Notes: generated from the sequence alone by a model not told the origin. A stretch of DNA of 64,000 bases from Chlamydiales bacterium (GCA_022601445.1 JAJACP010000001.1:62001-126000), one strand, 5' to 3'. Shown: positions 18,364 through 27,549, counted from the first letter of the stretch. Made by a program: numbers and translations.

Positions 18364-19710
18364 ATGGATCTTCTTTTTTTTATCGGGGTTTTACTTCTGC
18401 TGATCACCGTTGGAATCAGTAAACAGAGTCGTTCTGAATCGGCCTATCTTTTTGCGGATCGGAAAACAGGTCCACTTGCGTTGACAGCAACTTTAGTGAT
18501 GACTGAATTTAACAGCGCGACACTCATCTCTTTTTCTTCACTGGGTTATGCGGTGGGTTTTCGCGCCCTTCTTCTCCCTTTTGTTTTCTTGATCGGACTT
18601 CTTTTTTATGCAGTAACGGTTGCCAAAAAGTGGAAAACGTATGACGGGCAATCGGTCGCCGGTTTTTTCACTGAGCGGTATGGAAAAAAAATAGGGATCG
18701 GGACCAGCCTTCTTTTAATGGTAGCGATGTTGGGATTTAGCGCCGTCTACATCAAGTCACTCACTCTGCTCTTTCACCCTCTCCTTCCCCAACTCAGTGT
18801 GTGGGCTCTCAGCGCTCTTTTGATCTCAGTTGTACTTGTGATGTCTCTACGCGGTGGGCTTGTGGCAATCATCCGAACCGACCTTCTGAGCCTGATCTTA
18901 ATGCTCCTATTCTTTCCGCTGACCGCTCTGTTTATGTGGAAATCTTCGACCCTCCCTCCTCTACATTTTCTCCACCTATCAGGTGAGATCTTGCCGCTCC
19001 GTTTTTTATTTTCCCTGCTTATTTTGACCCTGTTCACCTACATTTTGGCCCCTTGGTATGGGCAGAAAATCTTTGCCGCAGAGTCGGGCAAGGTTGCCTA
19101 CCGCTCGGTCATCATGGCTGCCCTTTTGATCTTTTTTCTTTATGGTTCGGCCATCTTGGCGACTGCCCTTTTGCGCTACCGTGGAGTGGAGGTCCCCAGC
19201 TGGGAGCAGGCACTCCCCCATTTGATTCACACGTGCTTACCAAAGGGTGTGCGAGGGGCTGCTTATGCGTTGCTTTTTGCCACTTCTGCAACCACCTTAA
19301 CTGGCTTGTGGAGCGCCCTTTCGGCGATGTGGATTGGAGATTTTCTGAAGACGTCAGCAGAGAGTGCCCAAAGAAGTGTGCGTGTCACTTTGGGCTTTGC
19401 TCTGATTGCCTACTGTTTGGCCAACACAGTTGTGGACAAGGTATTTGATAAGATGATTTTAGCCAATATTCCCATTGCAGCGCTCGCCTTTGCCCTATTG
19501 GCCGGCTTTTACTGGAAGCGCGCCACACCCTTGAGTGCGTATGTGAGTATCACTGTCGGCTCTCTATGTGGAGTAGGCGCTTATCTTTACTTTGGAGAGG
19601 CGGGAGGCTACACGTGGTACTGGGCAGTGTATGGGATTCCGCTTACGTTTGTTTCGGGAATTCTTTGCTGTATAAAAGTTCGATTGCCTCGGACATTATC
19701 ATCGCAATAG
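18364..19710 (+). CDS. Sodium:solute symporter family protein
   Basis: A transporter of about 448 residues with 12-13 hydrophobic helices and the sodium/solute symporter (SSS) pattern, including TLVMTEFNSATLISFSSLGYAVGF early, GQSVAGFFTERYG, and FATSATTLTGLWSALSAMWIGDF in the middle. It would couple sodium entry to uptake of a solute not predictable from sequence. I start at the ATG at 18364 (MDLLFFIGVLLL). An in-frame TTG 12 codons earlier would add a poor N-terminus and lacks a clear ribosome-binding site. The 3' end overlaps the convergent Pgp6-like gene by 68 bases. The family is well supported, the substrate unknown. Confidence 0.82.
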   Translation: MDLLFFIGVLLLLITVGISKQSRSESAYLFADRKTGPLALTATLVMTEFNSATLISFSSLGYAVGFRALLLPFVFLIGLLFYAVTVAKKWKTYDGQSVAGFFTERYGKKIGIGTSLLLMVAMLGFSAVYIKSLTLLFHPLLPQLSVWALSALLISVVLVMSLRGGLVAIIRTDLLSLILMLLFFPLTALFMWKSSTLPPLHFLHLSGEILPLRFLFSLLILTLFTYILAPWYGQKIFAAESGKVAYRSVIMAALLIFFLYGSAILATALLRYRGVEVPSWEQALPHLIHTCLPKGVRGAAYALLFATSATTLTGLWSALSAMWIGDFLKTSAESAQRSVRVTLGFALIAYCLANTVVDKVFDKMILANIPIAALAFALLAGFYWKRATPLSAYVSITVGSLCGVGAYLYFGEAGGYTWYWAVYGIPLTFVSGILCCIKVRLPRTLSSQ

Positions 19711-19894
19711 AGGTTTCGGACTCAAGATTTAAGCGAGTGGAGAAGATCTTTTTGAGCATGACGTTATCCTCTTTTGTTAAAGAGTAGATTTTTCGTCCTT
19801 TTTTTTCCTCGCTTGGGCAAGGCTCTAATGTGGCTAACCCTCCAAAAGTGAGTTTTTGCTTCATCTTCTCTTTGACTCTATTGATACCAGACAC
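19643..19894 (-). CDS. Pgp6-like (GP6-D) protein partner of ParA
   Basis: An 83-residue basic protein (KLTFGGLATLEPCPSEEKK, then RKIYSLTKEDNVMLKK) resembling the Pgp6/GP6-D family of chlamydial plasmids and its chromosomal copy in Chlamydia. It is encoded two bases after the ParA stop, the same order as pgp5-pgp6 on the plasmid and the parA-like/gp6D pair on the chromosome. The start is a GTG in the spacing expected for coupling; a Met ten residues later is the alternative. The C-terminal half is helical (TSIAMIMSEAIELLYSKEF). Its biochemical role is unknown; context suggests replicon partition or regulation. The 3' end runs into the SSS transporter gene on the other strand. Confidence 0.78.
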   Translation of the reverse strand: MSGINRVKEKMKQKLTFGGLATLEPCPSEEKKGRKIYSLTKEDNVMLKKIFSTRLNLESETSIAMIMSEAIELLYSKEFPKQT

Positions 19895-19896
19895 GT

Positions 19897-20670
19897 TTAC
19901 CTCTCCATCTGTGCAATCTCCTTGGCAAGGCTCTCGTAGGCATGCGATCCTCTACAGTGGGGAGCGTAGTCGAAAATAGTTTGGCCATGAGATTGCGCTT
20001 CGTTGATCTTAATGTTTTGTGGGATCTTCGTTTGAAACACCTTATCGCCGAAAATCTCATTGACTGAAGTAAACACTTCCCGTGCCAACTTGGTGCGCAC
20101 ATCAAAAAAAGTAACCAGCACACCTGCAATCTCAACCTTATGGCTAATAATGGAATTCACATCCCTGTTGACAAAGTTGATCGTATCAACAAAGTTACTC
20201 ACTCCCTCCAAACTCAAGTAACCGAGCTGAATCGGCAGGATAATCTCGCGTCCTGTCGTAAAGGCATTCATGGTTAAGTTTCCAAACGTGGGCGGAGAGT
20301 CGATCAAAATGTAGTCATACTCCCCCTCAATCTCTTTGATTTTGTTGCGCAACTTAAACTCTTTGGCCCCTAGTGTGGCCAATTTTAGATCCGCTACGGC
20401 AAGAGAGAGATTGCTGGGAATCATATCGACATTGGGAGCATAGGTGTGCTGGATCACCTCTTTAGCTTCCACCCCCTCTTCAGTCAAGAGGTCGGCAATA
20501 GTCTTGCGGTTTTCTGTCACAACGTTCAGACCAATTGTAGAGTGACCCTGAGGATCAGCATCAATGACCAATACTTTTTTATTCAATCGGGCGAGCCCAG
20601 CAGCAAGGTTCACAGTGGTGGTGCTCTTTCCGACGCCCCCTTTTTGATTGGCAACGATCAATGTACGCAT
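19897..20670 (-). CDS. parA: ParA/Soj-family ATPase
   Basis: A 257-residue deviant Walker ATPase with KGGVGKST at residues 10-17, DADPQGHSTIGLN (switch I region) and the Walker B-like YILIDSPPTFGNL. These define the ParA/MinD superfamily, and the short length without an N-terminal DNA-binding domain places it in the Soj/Pgp5 group. It probably helps segregate the chromosome or regulates gene expression, as Pgp5 does on chlamydial plasmids. No parB or parS is visible next to it; the only partner is the Pgp6-like gene downstream. The ATG is preceded by GAGGAAAAG. It is divergent from the Inc-like gene at 20735. Confidence 0.9.
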   Translation of the reverse strand: MRTLIVANQKGGVGKSTTTVNLAAGLARLNKKVLVIDADPQGHSTIGLNVVTENRKTIADLLTEEGVEAKEVIQHTYAPNVDMIPSNLSLAVADLKLATLGAKEFKLRNKIKEIEGEYDYILIDSPPTFGNLTMNAFTTGREIILPIQLGYLSLEGVSNFVDTINFVNRDVNSIISHKVEIAGVLVTFFDVRTKLAREVFTSVNEIFGDKVFQTKIPQNIKINEAQSHGQTIFDYAPHCRGSHAYESLAKEIAQMER

Positions 20671-20699
20671 CTTTTCCTCGTTCTTGATTTATAATTGTT

Positions 20700-20728
20700 T
20701 TTAATCACATTTTTCGCTATTCTGTCAA
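20700..20728 (-). promoter_or_regulatory. Possible sigma-70-like promoter of parA
   Basis: On the minus strand TTGACA (20728-20723) is followed after 17 bases by ATTAAA (20705-20700). The -35 is perfect and the -10 moderate. A transcript would start about 20 bases before the ribosome-binding site. A second AT-rich hexamer nearer the gene (TATAAA) is an alternative. Confidence 0.4.
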
Positions 20729-20734
20729 TTAATT

Positions 20735-21760
20735 ATGAGTAGCGTATCTTCAACATCAGATTATTCTGTACCGTCTGTATCCCAGGATGTTTTTCCAGAA
20801 TACACGCAGGTGGCGCTTATTGTGACCACAATTGTAGTCGGGGTACTGGCTGGACTGGCCTTAGTGCAGGTGTTTTCTCCTTATACGGCAATTGCTGCGG
20901 TCGAGCTTGGGCTGGGTGAGCTCGGGTTTGTTGCGGTTTGGTACTCATCTAAATCAGGCTCTTCTTCTGCCATCAAACCAAACCCTAATTCGATTCCGAT
21001 TCCCGGGCTCTCTACTTCCGCCTCTTCTTCCTCGGATGAGGTTAATTGGTGGGACCTGGATCACGCCTCTTCTTCTGAAAGGAACTCCAGTTCAAGCTCG
21101 GGAAGTGACTCTTATGGTCACCTGCTTACAGAAATCGCGTGTTCTCCCCTTCAAGGTGAGACTGTACGTAATAGTTGGGGATATCCACTATTGCCGTTGG
21201 TAGGCGAGTACGCAGACTACTCGACAATGTTGCCAGATCAGCACCTTGTTTCTTATCGTCTTCCGCGCAGCCAGCTAGCTGGCTTCCCCCAACCGATGCG
21301 TCGTTATTTTGCTGATCATGAGCATCTTGACCTCTTTTTGTTTGTAACACGTGATAGCAGGGGCCATCACTCTGCCTGGCGGAATTTAGTCACACACTTT
21401 TGGGTCTTTCCCGATCACCAGACTGGAGATGATGTCAGTAAATGGGTTCAGATTCATTATTTTGAACCGACTGGAATCGAGCCCGTGAACGCGCATTGCC
21501 GAGAAAGGGTGCACTTGCACCCCACTCGCGCGATTTCCCCCAATAATGCCCGTTTTCAGGTTACCGCTGCCCCTGGCGAGGATTGTGGCTTCTATGTGGC
21601 GATTGAAGATGGGAAGCGCGCCTGTTTGTTTTACATGATACTCCAGCGTGGAGAGGCGCTATCGTCTGCTCTTCAATCCTGGACTCTGTCAGACTTCTAT
21701 TCCTCTCTAGAAGAGTCTTCTTTCAAAGAGAACATCGAAAAACTATTAAGACAGTATTAA
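20735..21760 (+). CDS. Inc-like two-helix protein with Ser-rich linker
   Basis: A 341-residue protein. Residues 25-47 and about 50-69 are two adjacent hydrophobic helices (bilobed domain). Residues 70-130 are a Ser/Pro-rich linker, and 130-341 form a globular domain of mixed composition. That domain has three short aromatic/acidic motifs (WVQIHYFEP, HCRERVHLHPTR, CGFYVAIEDG) but no match I know. The layout fits a chlamydial inclusion-membrane protein that presents a C-terminal domain to the host cytosol (inference). The ATG directly follows AATTATG with no strong ribosome-binding site. It is divergent from parA. Confidence 0.62.
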   Translation: MSSVSSTSDYSVPSVSQDVFPEYTQVALIVTTIVVGVLAGLALVQVFSPYTAIAAVELGLGELGFVAVWYSSKSGSSSAIKPNPNSIPIPGLSTSASSSSDEVNWWDLDHASSSERNSSSSSGSDSYGHLLTEIACSPLQGETVRNSWGYPLLPLVGEYADYSTMLPDQHLVSYRLPRSQLAGFPQPMRRYFADHEHLDLFLFVTRDSRGHHSAWRNLVTHFWVFPDHQTGDDVSKWVQIHYFEPTGIEPVNAHCRERVHLHPTRAISPNNARFQVTAAPGEDCGFYVAIEDGKRACLFYMILQRGEALSSALQSWTLSDFYSSLEESSFKENIEKLLRQY

Positions 21761-21816
21761 GTAGCTGATTTTTATATCTAATTGTGTTATAATTTTTTAT
21801 AAAAAAAGGTGGTTTT

Positions 21817-22371
21817 ATGGCTTCTTCTGCTTCTGGTGGTGGCTCAGCTGCTGGCCCACCACGACCCTCGACATCTTCTAGTCCAGTCCGTTCGGCAACA
21901 TCAACTGACAGAGAGCGGGCGATTCCGATCCCCTTGATTGTTGCGGTGGCGCTTGGGGTACTCGCGACCATTGGTCTGGCAATTTTATCTACAACCGGGG
22001 TGGGAGGATCGATTGCATCGATTGTGCATCAGGTGAGTGTAGGCGGTGCGATTGTTGTGGGATCTGCCACTGTAATCATGGGCATTTTTACCGCCGTTTG
22101 GGGGCGCAAGAGGTACGTTCACTATCAAGAGGTAGATCAACTTTCTGGAGGCAACCAGGTCGCCCCACAACGTCCTAAGCCACCAAGAAGATCTCGCAGA
22201 CAACCTGCTATTCCCCCTCGGCACACGCCTCCACCAACGACGACAACAACAACGACTACTACTCAATCTAAACCAACGCGTTCTCAGCTCAGTTTTCGCC
22301 CACCGAATCCTAGGGCTGTGCAGCGTCGCCAAGCCTCTTGGACAGCTGCAAATGGAAAGAAAAAAGCTTAG
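21817..22371 (+). CDS. Inc-like protein with Pro/Thr/Arg-rich tail
   Basis: A 184-residue protein. Residues 1-35 are Ser/Ala/Pro-rich, and hydrophobic helices at about 36-58 and 73-95 form the bilobed domain. The C-terminal ~90 residues are basic and Pro-rich, with a run of nine Thr (PPPTTTTTTTTTQ). It follows the preceding Inc-like gene by 56 bases and AAAAAAGGTGGT precedes the ATG. No enzyme domain. Its TAG stop shares TTAG with the stop of the convergent gene. Insertion into the inclusion membrane with an exposed disordered basic tail is inferred. Confidence 0.6.
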   Translation: MASSASGGGSAAGPPRPSTSSSPVRSATSTDRERAIPIPLIVAVALGVLATIGLAILSTTGVGGSIASIVHQVSVGGAIVVGSATVIMGIFTAVWGRKRYVHYQEVDQLSGGNQVAPQRPKPPRRSRRQPAIPPRHTPPPTTTTTTTTTQSKPTRSQLSFRPPNPRAVQRRQASWTAANGKKKA

Positions 22372-22916
22372 TAGAGGGCGTCGAGTTGAAAGGATAAGGG
22401 AAGTGACTGATTGGCCTCTTCAATGATGGCGTTCAAGCGATTCACAGCTTCGTCTAACGGAACGGCTCCAATATGATCAACGAGATCCCGTGTTTGATTG
22501 AAAAGAACCTCTTGTTCTTTCCACGGGATTTGCCCCTGCTGGGCGGCGGCATTGAGAAATTTTTCCAGAGTGATAGCATACTGTGCCATGGCTTTTTGCT
22601 CGTTTCCTCCTGAAGTGAGATCGAAAGGAGGCAGAGGAGCTGCGTCTGAAGGAAGATCTTTGTTGATCAGATCAATCACCTGATTCAGTGCTGGAACCAG
22701 CTGTTCAGGAGGCTTATCAGAATCAAGATCTTTTTTGAGCGTATCAAGGGGATGGGTAGCATCTCCCCCCTTACGAGATACAGCGACGTAAATGCCGATA
22801 ATGCTCATTTCCCATTGCATTTCGAATCGTTTCTTCCGCTCAGCGGGAGTCTCTTTCGGATGAATCGACTCTGGCCCTTGACCCCCATGTACACCGCCTA
22901 ATTCCATTTTATTCAT
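22368..22916 (-). CDS. Tandem paralogue A, unknown acidic helical protein
   Basis: About 182 residues, acidic and helical, with no recognised domain. It aligns along its length with the next gene upstream: both have a Trp-containing N-terminal helix, a LVPALNQVIDLINK-type helix, a FLNAAAQQGQIPW-type helix and a C-terminal LNAIIEEANQSLPL helix. The two are therefore a duplicated pair. The reading frame can begin at a GTG (22922) or the ATG at 22916; I take the ATG, which overlaps the upstream stop. No signal peptide or membrane segment. Cytoplasmic or secreted location cannot be told apart. Confidence 0.62.
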   Translation of the reverse strand: MNKMELGGVHGGQGPESIHPKETPAERKKRFEMQWEMSIIGIYVAVSRKGGDATHPLDTLKKDLDSDKPPEQLVPALNQVIDLINKDLPSDAAPLPPFDLTSGGNEQKAMAQYAITLEKFLNAAAQQGQIPWKEQEVLFNQTRDLVDHIGAVPLDEAVNRLNAIIEEANQSLPLSFQLDALY

Positions 22917-23448
22917 ACCCACTTAAGTTTGGTAAAGGAACTTGAGAGTCAGCTGGAAGCGTCTTGTTAAGCTTGTTGAGCTCTCCGATCAAGCGCGCCA
23001 TTCCCTCTTGAGGAAGCATTTTGTGACTCTCTACCTCAGAAAAGACTTTCAATACTGCCTCAAAATAGTGGCTTTCCTCGTCCCAACTCACGAAACCAGC
23101 CTCTGCAGCCTCATTTAGCGTTCTCTCGATCATACTAATCTGATTTAAAACGGAAGACTCTATGTGGACCCCAGCTGCAAAGGAGAAGAGTGGAAACGGG
23201 ACAAACCGGGAAGCGTCCGTGTTCTGTTTGAGCTGCTGATTGATCCTTTCAATACAGTGATTTAATCGGGTGGTAACCAATTCAGAGGAGTCTTCAGTCT
23301 GAGCTAATTCTTTAAGTTCTTCTTGAACTGAGAGAGCTTGCGAGGGAGAGACTCCTCCTTGCTTGATAGCAAAGCATAAAAAGGCAGCAAAAAGATCGAT
23401 GCCCCATTTCAGCTGTATTTTTTCTTGATTCTGGACGGCTGGATTCAT
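22909..23448 (-). CDS. Tandem paralogue B, unknown acidic helical protein
   Basis: 179 residues when started at the ATG at 23448, which has AAGAGGG nine bases upstream; a TTG farther upstream (23481) has no such site. The protein is helical, with matching segments to paralogue A: IDLFAAFLCFAIKQGG against IIGIYVAVSRKGG, and LNEAAEAGFVSWDEE against LNAAAQQGQIPWKEQ. The C-terminal helix ends in the conserved LPADSQVPLP / LPLSFQLD area. The overlap with the downstream copy is eight bases, so they form one operon. Function unknown; a lineage-specific family is likely. Confidence 0.65.
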   Translation of the reverse strand: MNPAVQNQEKIQLKWGIDLFAAFLCFAIKQGGVSPSQALSVQEELKELAQTEDSSELVTTRLNHCIERINQQLKQNTDASRFVPFPLFSFAAGVHIESSVLNQISMIERTLNEAAEAGFVSWDEESHYFEAVLKVFSEVESHKMLPQEGMARLIGELNKLNKTLPADSQVPLPNLSGYE

Positions 23449-23553
23449 GGTCAATACCCTCTTTTTTAATTTTATATTCAAATTAGTAATTTAAAAACCT
23501 ATTTATTTTTCCTTGATAGAACACCAGGTTTTCTTTATGCTATCTTGTTTATT

Positions 23554-26500
23554 ATGTCTGTTTCTTCTGTAACTACGACCACACCCCCTTCAGCTGTAGC
23601 CAGTCCCCCTTGCGCAGGAGCAGCGGCTGCTTCTGCTGGACCTGTTTGTTTTTCCTTTTCCGGAAAGCGAGGAGCCCTTTTTCAGGCTTTGGTAGACAAA
23701 AAGATCTTGGATGCTCAGGGAAGAATCACAGATGATTTCTCTGCTAGAAAGCTGCCTTCTTTGACTCAAGCCGAGTTGGCTCTTATTAAAAAAGAGCTGG
23801 GACGTATGTTTCCCCTTTCTCTTGATGAGAAGTACCATTCTGAAGCCTCAATGACAGAGATTTTGAGTTGTTTTTTGCATGAGATGAAGCAGAAGCGTCC
23901 GGATATTTGCTTTCCGACGGCCCAGTTAATAGGAGGGTACGTTTTTCATTTCTTGTTTACAAAAACGGATTATGCAAACCGCGTTTTTCAGGAATTAGAG
24001 TTAACACAATTTTATGATCGCTCTCTTTTGAGTCGTTGGGAAAAAGCGCCAGCAGATCTTGACCTGCGGCTACGTGTTGAAAAACGTCCTCGTGTGATCA
24101 CAGGAAGAAAAATCGTACGTCCTCTACTAAAAGAGGATCTTGGTTATATCCGCACCTTGATCTCAGAGCAACTATCCAGAAAATTCATTCCGAAGCTGCC
24201 TCCTGAAGAGGCCGTAGAGAAAGTTCGTGAACAGGTTTATAGTGAACTTTGTTTGGTTGACACAGGGTTTCTTAAGATGTTGCTTATGTCTTTAAAGGGT
24301 AGCTCTATTGATCTTAATTTCTGTCATCAGCTCTCTAGAGACTATATTTTGACTGAAGATGATCTATTCATTCCTCTTTTTTTCCTTATATCAACTAGTA
24401 ATCTTCTCTCGACAGCTCCTGAATCTCACAGAGGGAAACCGCTTGAATCCTTTTTACACGCGGTATTGGGCTTTACAGCGACAGAAACCATTTCCACCAT
24501 CGTGCCTAAAACGTGGATGCGCTATGTATCCAGAGTGACTAGAGGAAACTGTCTGATACAGCCTGGACTCGAGCCTATCTTTTATGCAAAAGTGAAACAG
24601 TTTAGTCTATGGGAAGATATCGAGGACTGGATCGTAAAGCATCATGCAGATGATCCCTTGATGTGTTTTTGTTTTTTGATCAACTCTGTCCAGCTCCTGC
24701 TTGATCGCCGTAATCTAGATGAGATTCAAGAGTTTGTACGAAATCAAACTCCAGATATGCCGGTAGATGCTCCTCCCATTGCTCTCTCTTTTCATGCACT
24801 GATCCAAAACTCCTCTATTCCCCTAAGAGCCATTATAGCTGTGATGAAGGTGGGAGCCTACTACGCTTCGTTGCGGAAATCGAGTGTACATATCGAGCAG
24901 GCTGCCGAAACGACGCTCCATGTGCCCATTGGTCGACATACCCTTCAGTTCGATACAAATGTAGTGGAGGCAATCGCTGAGTTAGAAAGCGTGGATCCTC
25001 AATTTCATAAAGAGTTGGCCCCACTTTTTTTCCATATGTGTCCTCCTATTTCCAACCATTTCGAGAGTCCCACACGAGCAGCTCTTCGTCTAATGGATAG
25101 CGATTTTCCTTTTCTGGAATACATCGGATTGATGACTGTTTTTGGAGACTCTGAAGTGCCTGCTGAAAAAAAGCGAGCGTATGCCGAACGTCAACTTGTT
25201 GCGAGCTTAAAGTTGGTCGAAGATGAGCAAAAAGAGGCTCTCAAAAAAGAATTTGAGCTCTATATCGGAAAGGGAGTCATTCCTGAACTAGATGATCCAG
25301 ACTTTCAGGAGAAGTGGGTAGAGGCGCTCTTTCAATATGGAAGAGGCTCTGAGGCGCGCGCCTTTGAGTGCTGGATTGAGCTCCCGTCTTCCGCACATAC
25401 ATTCAAACTCATCGAAAGACTTGCTCATCATCAACCTCTTGAGGCTATGCGTCTACTCATGCATACGCGGTTTGAAGATTTCCCTGAAGCAGCAGCAGCG
25501 TGTGTGATGGCATGCGCAAGTATAGCGGATGCGTCCCCTGAACAGAGTCGGCTTCAAAAGTATTTGAAGCGTGGTTTACTGAGCCGAGCCTCTCTAGTTT
25601 GTTATCAGAAAAACATTCCTCTTCCCTCAAGAGCGAATAGAGCTTGGTATGCCGTACTCACAAAATGGTGTGCAGAAGCGAGCCCTGATCTGCAGTTGAT
25701 TCAGGATATGGTTTTGTATGGTAGCAGGCAAAAGCTGAAGGCGACCTCTGATCTCTATGCGGTGAAATTAAGATTAGCAGAAGCTTATCCTAAGCGGAGT
25801 TTTCCGGTGCTTTGTGAACTTGTTCACGCTTTTCCAGACCAAATTGACCGTGCGCGGTATTACGCTCTTTTAGGCGTGTATTTAGAGAGTGACAGTAGTG
25901 GCAATCCCAAAACACTTCGCTTGCTCGATCAATTGGCTCAAAAAGATCCCCATCCATGCTACGATGAGCTGATAGAGCCCTTGTTAGCACTTTGCGTTCA
26001 ACTGATTGAGAAGCCATTTTTTGTAAGTTGGATCACAAAGACTTCTCTCTTTAATGCTCTTGAAAAGCGTGACCGTTATCAAAGCTTTTTAGAGACTCTT
26101 TTTTTACAGTTGATTAATGGGGAGTGCCAAAAAGGGCAATTAAAAGCCTTTACCTTAGCGCACATACATGATTTACGTAACGTGAGAACAAAAATCTGGG
26201 AGCAGTGGATTGCGCAATTTTTAACTCAAGCGGAAGAGCCTTGCGTGAAGCTCTATGATCTGTTGGAAAAAAATGGAATTTTTCGTGAGGAAAACGAGGC
26301 CTTTTTTGCTCTGTATATCTCGGCTTTAAAGGACTTAATCGACCAAACAAGTCCACAATTTGCCCTCTTTTTAGATCAATTAGAAAGACACAAAAGGTAT
26401 TGCTCCAAGATCTCTCAACCCGACCTCGTCTTGATGGGGCATTCTTGTATAATGGAAGGCGCTGTGCAATCAGTGGATAGAGGAGTGGGCGGAGCCGCTT

Positions 26501-27549
26501 TGGTAGAGCAAATGAGAGAGATTCATCTGCTCTCTCAGAAGGTGCTGCGGGATTTACGCAATCAGCCGAATTCCTTCCCTGGAGTGTGTGATAAGATAGA
26601 GGCTGCCTTTGAGTGCTATTGGATCTATTTACTGCTCGCTTCGAATCGTCGTGCGGAGGGACGTACACAGCTAGATCGCATTTTTGGACGGGAGCAAACG
26701 CGCTTCTATTGGCAACAGATGGGGCTACTTCTGAACAGACTGGTGAAACATGGGCCTCTTTTTTTAAATGAGATTGATCGCATTTTAAGAGTTTTAAACA
26801 CCACACCATTTGAAGATGCCGCCATTCCAGAAATTGTCTCTGTTCTACTGGCTAATCCTTCAAAAGAACGCTATCAACGAGCAGGTCAGCTTTTACGCTA
26901 TGCGCTTGCAGATGGGCAGCTGAAGCCGGGAGCTGAGAGCTGGAGACTCATCTATCCCGTATTAATGGGGTTAGTTCGTATGCGCGCCGTAGATGATTCT
27001 TTTGCTCTCACGGTTTTGTTCAAGGCGCACTATGGGGTTTATCAGAAAGAGATAGGCGAGCTGTTTCAGCTTCAGTCCTGGGAAGTGATCCTTCGTAATT
27101 GGTTTTTTTGCAGAGAAACGCACTCCGCTCATCTGTGCATGGAAAATATTCAAGCCTCTATTTCAGCTATTTCTACAGTGTATCGAAAAAAGGGAGGTAA
27201 AGAGCTCTTCAGCGCTTTTCCCTACGCTTTGGTGGGGTTATCTTACTTAAGCTTTCGTGATTTCAATAGTCAGGTAGACTACTTCATAGAAACTGTGGTC
27301 GTACGTAAACAAGGTAGACGGCTTGCTTTGCCTGTGGACGATTGTTTTGCTGCAAAACGGAAGCTTATCGAGTTAATGATCAATGCGCTGGATGGACACC
27401 CCCATAAAGCAGAACTTGAAGCAAAAACGAAAGCCTTGATTCTCCTGCTAATGCGCGATCCTGATTTCAAGAACAAAAAACAAGAGATCACAGAGCTACT
27501 TAGCTTGCTGCGTTCAGGCGGCAGTAGTGCGCAGCCCCCTTCAGACTAG
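23554..27549 (+). CDS. Very large hypothetical protein, possibly alpha-solenoid
   Basis: A 1331-residue protein with no domain I can name. The first ~45 residues are Thr/Pro/Ala/Cys-rich and low-complexity (TTTTPPSAV), typical of secretion-signal-like starts in this genome (compare the protein at 21817). The remainder is Leu-rich and strongly helical with many short helix-turn-helix-like stretches, suggesting an alpha-solenoid. No signal peptide or membrane helix. I start at the ATG at 23554; a TTG three codons earlier is possible. The last 50 bases overlap the convergent glucokinase gene. Function is unknown; an effector or scaffold role is a guess. Confidence 0.6.
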   Translation: MSVSSVTTTTPPSAVASPPCAGAAAASAGPVCFSFSGKRGALFQALVDKKILDAQGRITDDFSARKLPSLTQAELALIKKELGRMFPLSLDEKYHSEASMTEILSCFLHEMKQKRPDICFPTAQLIGGYVFHFLFTKTDYANRVFQELELTQFYDRSLLSRWEKAPADLDLRLRVEKRPRVITGRKIVRPLLKEDLGYIRTLISEQLSRKFIPKLPPEEAVEKVREQVYSELCLVDTGFLKMLLMSLKGSSIDLNFCHQLSRDYILTEDDLFIPLFFLISTSNLLSTAPESHRGKPLESFLHAVLGFTATETISTIVPKTWMRYVSRVTRGNCLIQPGLEPIFYAKVKQFSLWEDIEDWIVKHHADDPLMCFCFLINSVQLLLDRRNLDEIQEFVRNQTPDMPVDAPPIALSFHALIQNSSIPLRAIIAVMKVGAYYASLRKSSVHIEQAAETTLHVPIGRHTLQFDTNVVEAIAELESVDPQFHKELAPLFFHMCPPISNHFESPTRAALRLMDSDFPFLEYIGLMTVFGDSEVPAEKKRAYAERQLVASLKLVEDEQKEALKKEFELYIGKGVIPELDDPDFQEKWVEALFQYGRGSEARAFECWIELPSSAHTFKLIERLAHHQPLEAMRLLMHTRFEDFPEAAAACVMACASIADASPEQSRLQKYLKRGLLSRASLVCYQKNIPLPSRANRAWYAVLTKWCAEASPDLQLIQDMVLYGSRQKLKATSDLYAVKLRLAEAYPKRSFPVLCELVHAFPDQIDRARYYALLGVYLESDSSGNPKTLRLLDQLAQKDPHPCYDELIEPLLALCVQLIEKPFFVSWITKTSLFNALEKRDRYQSFLETLFLQLINGECQKGQLKAFTLAHIHDLRNVRTKIWEQWIAQFLTQAEEPCVKLYDLLEKNGIFREENEAFFALYISALKDLIDQTSPQFALFLDQLERHKRYCSKISQPDLVLMGHSCIMEGAVQSVDRGVGGAALVEQMREIHLLSQKVLRDLRNQPNSFPGVCDKIEAAFECYWIYLLLASNRRAEGRTQLDRIFGREQTRFYWQQMGLLLNRLVKHGPLFLNEIDRILRVLNTTPFEDAAIPEIVSVLLANPSKERYQRAGQLLRYALADGQLKPGAESWRLIYPVLMGLVRMRAVDDSFALTVLFKAHYGVYQKEIGELFQLQSWEVILRNWFFCRETHSAHLCMENIQASISAISTVYRKKGGKELFSAFPYALVGLSYLSFRDFNSQVDYFIETVVVRKQGRRLALPVDDCFAAKRKLIELMINALDGHPHKAELEAKTKALILLLMRDPDFKNKKQEITELLSLLRSGGSSAQPPSD

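Noticed and set aside
26150-26809. 219-codon minus-strand frame inside the 1331-residue gene
   Set aside because: Opposite to a long frame of consistent composition; no motif or start signal.
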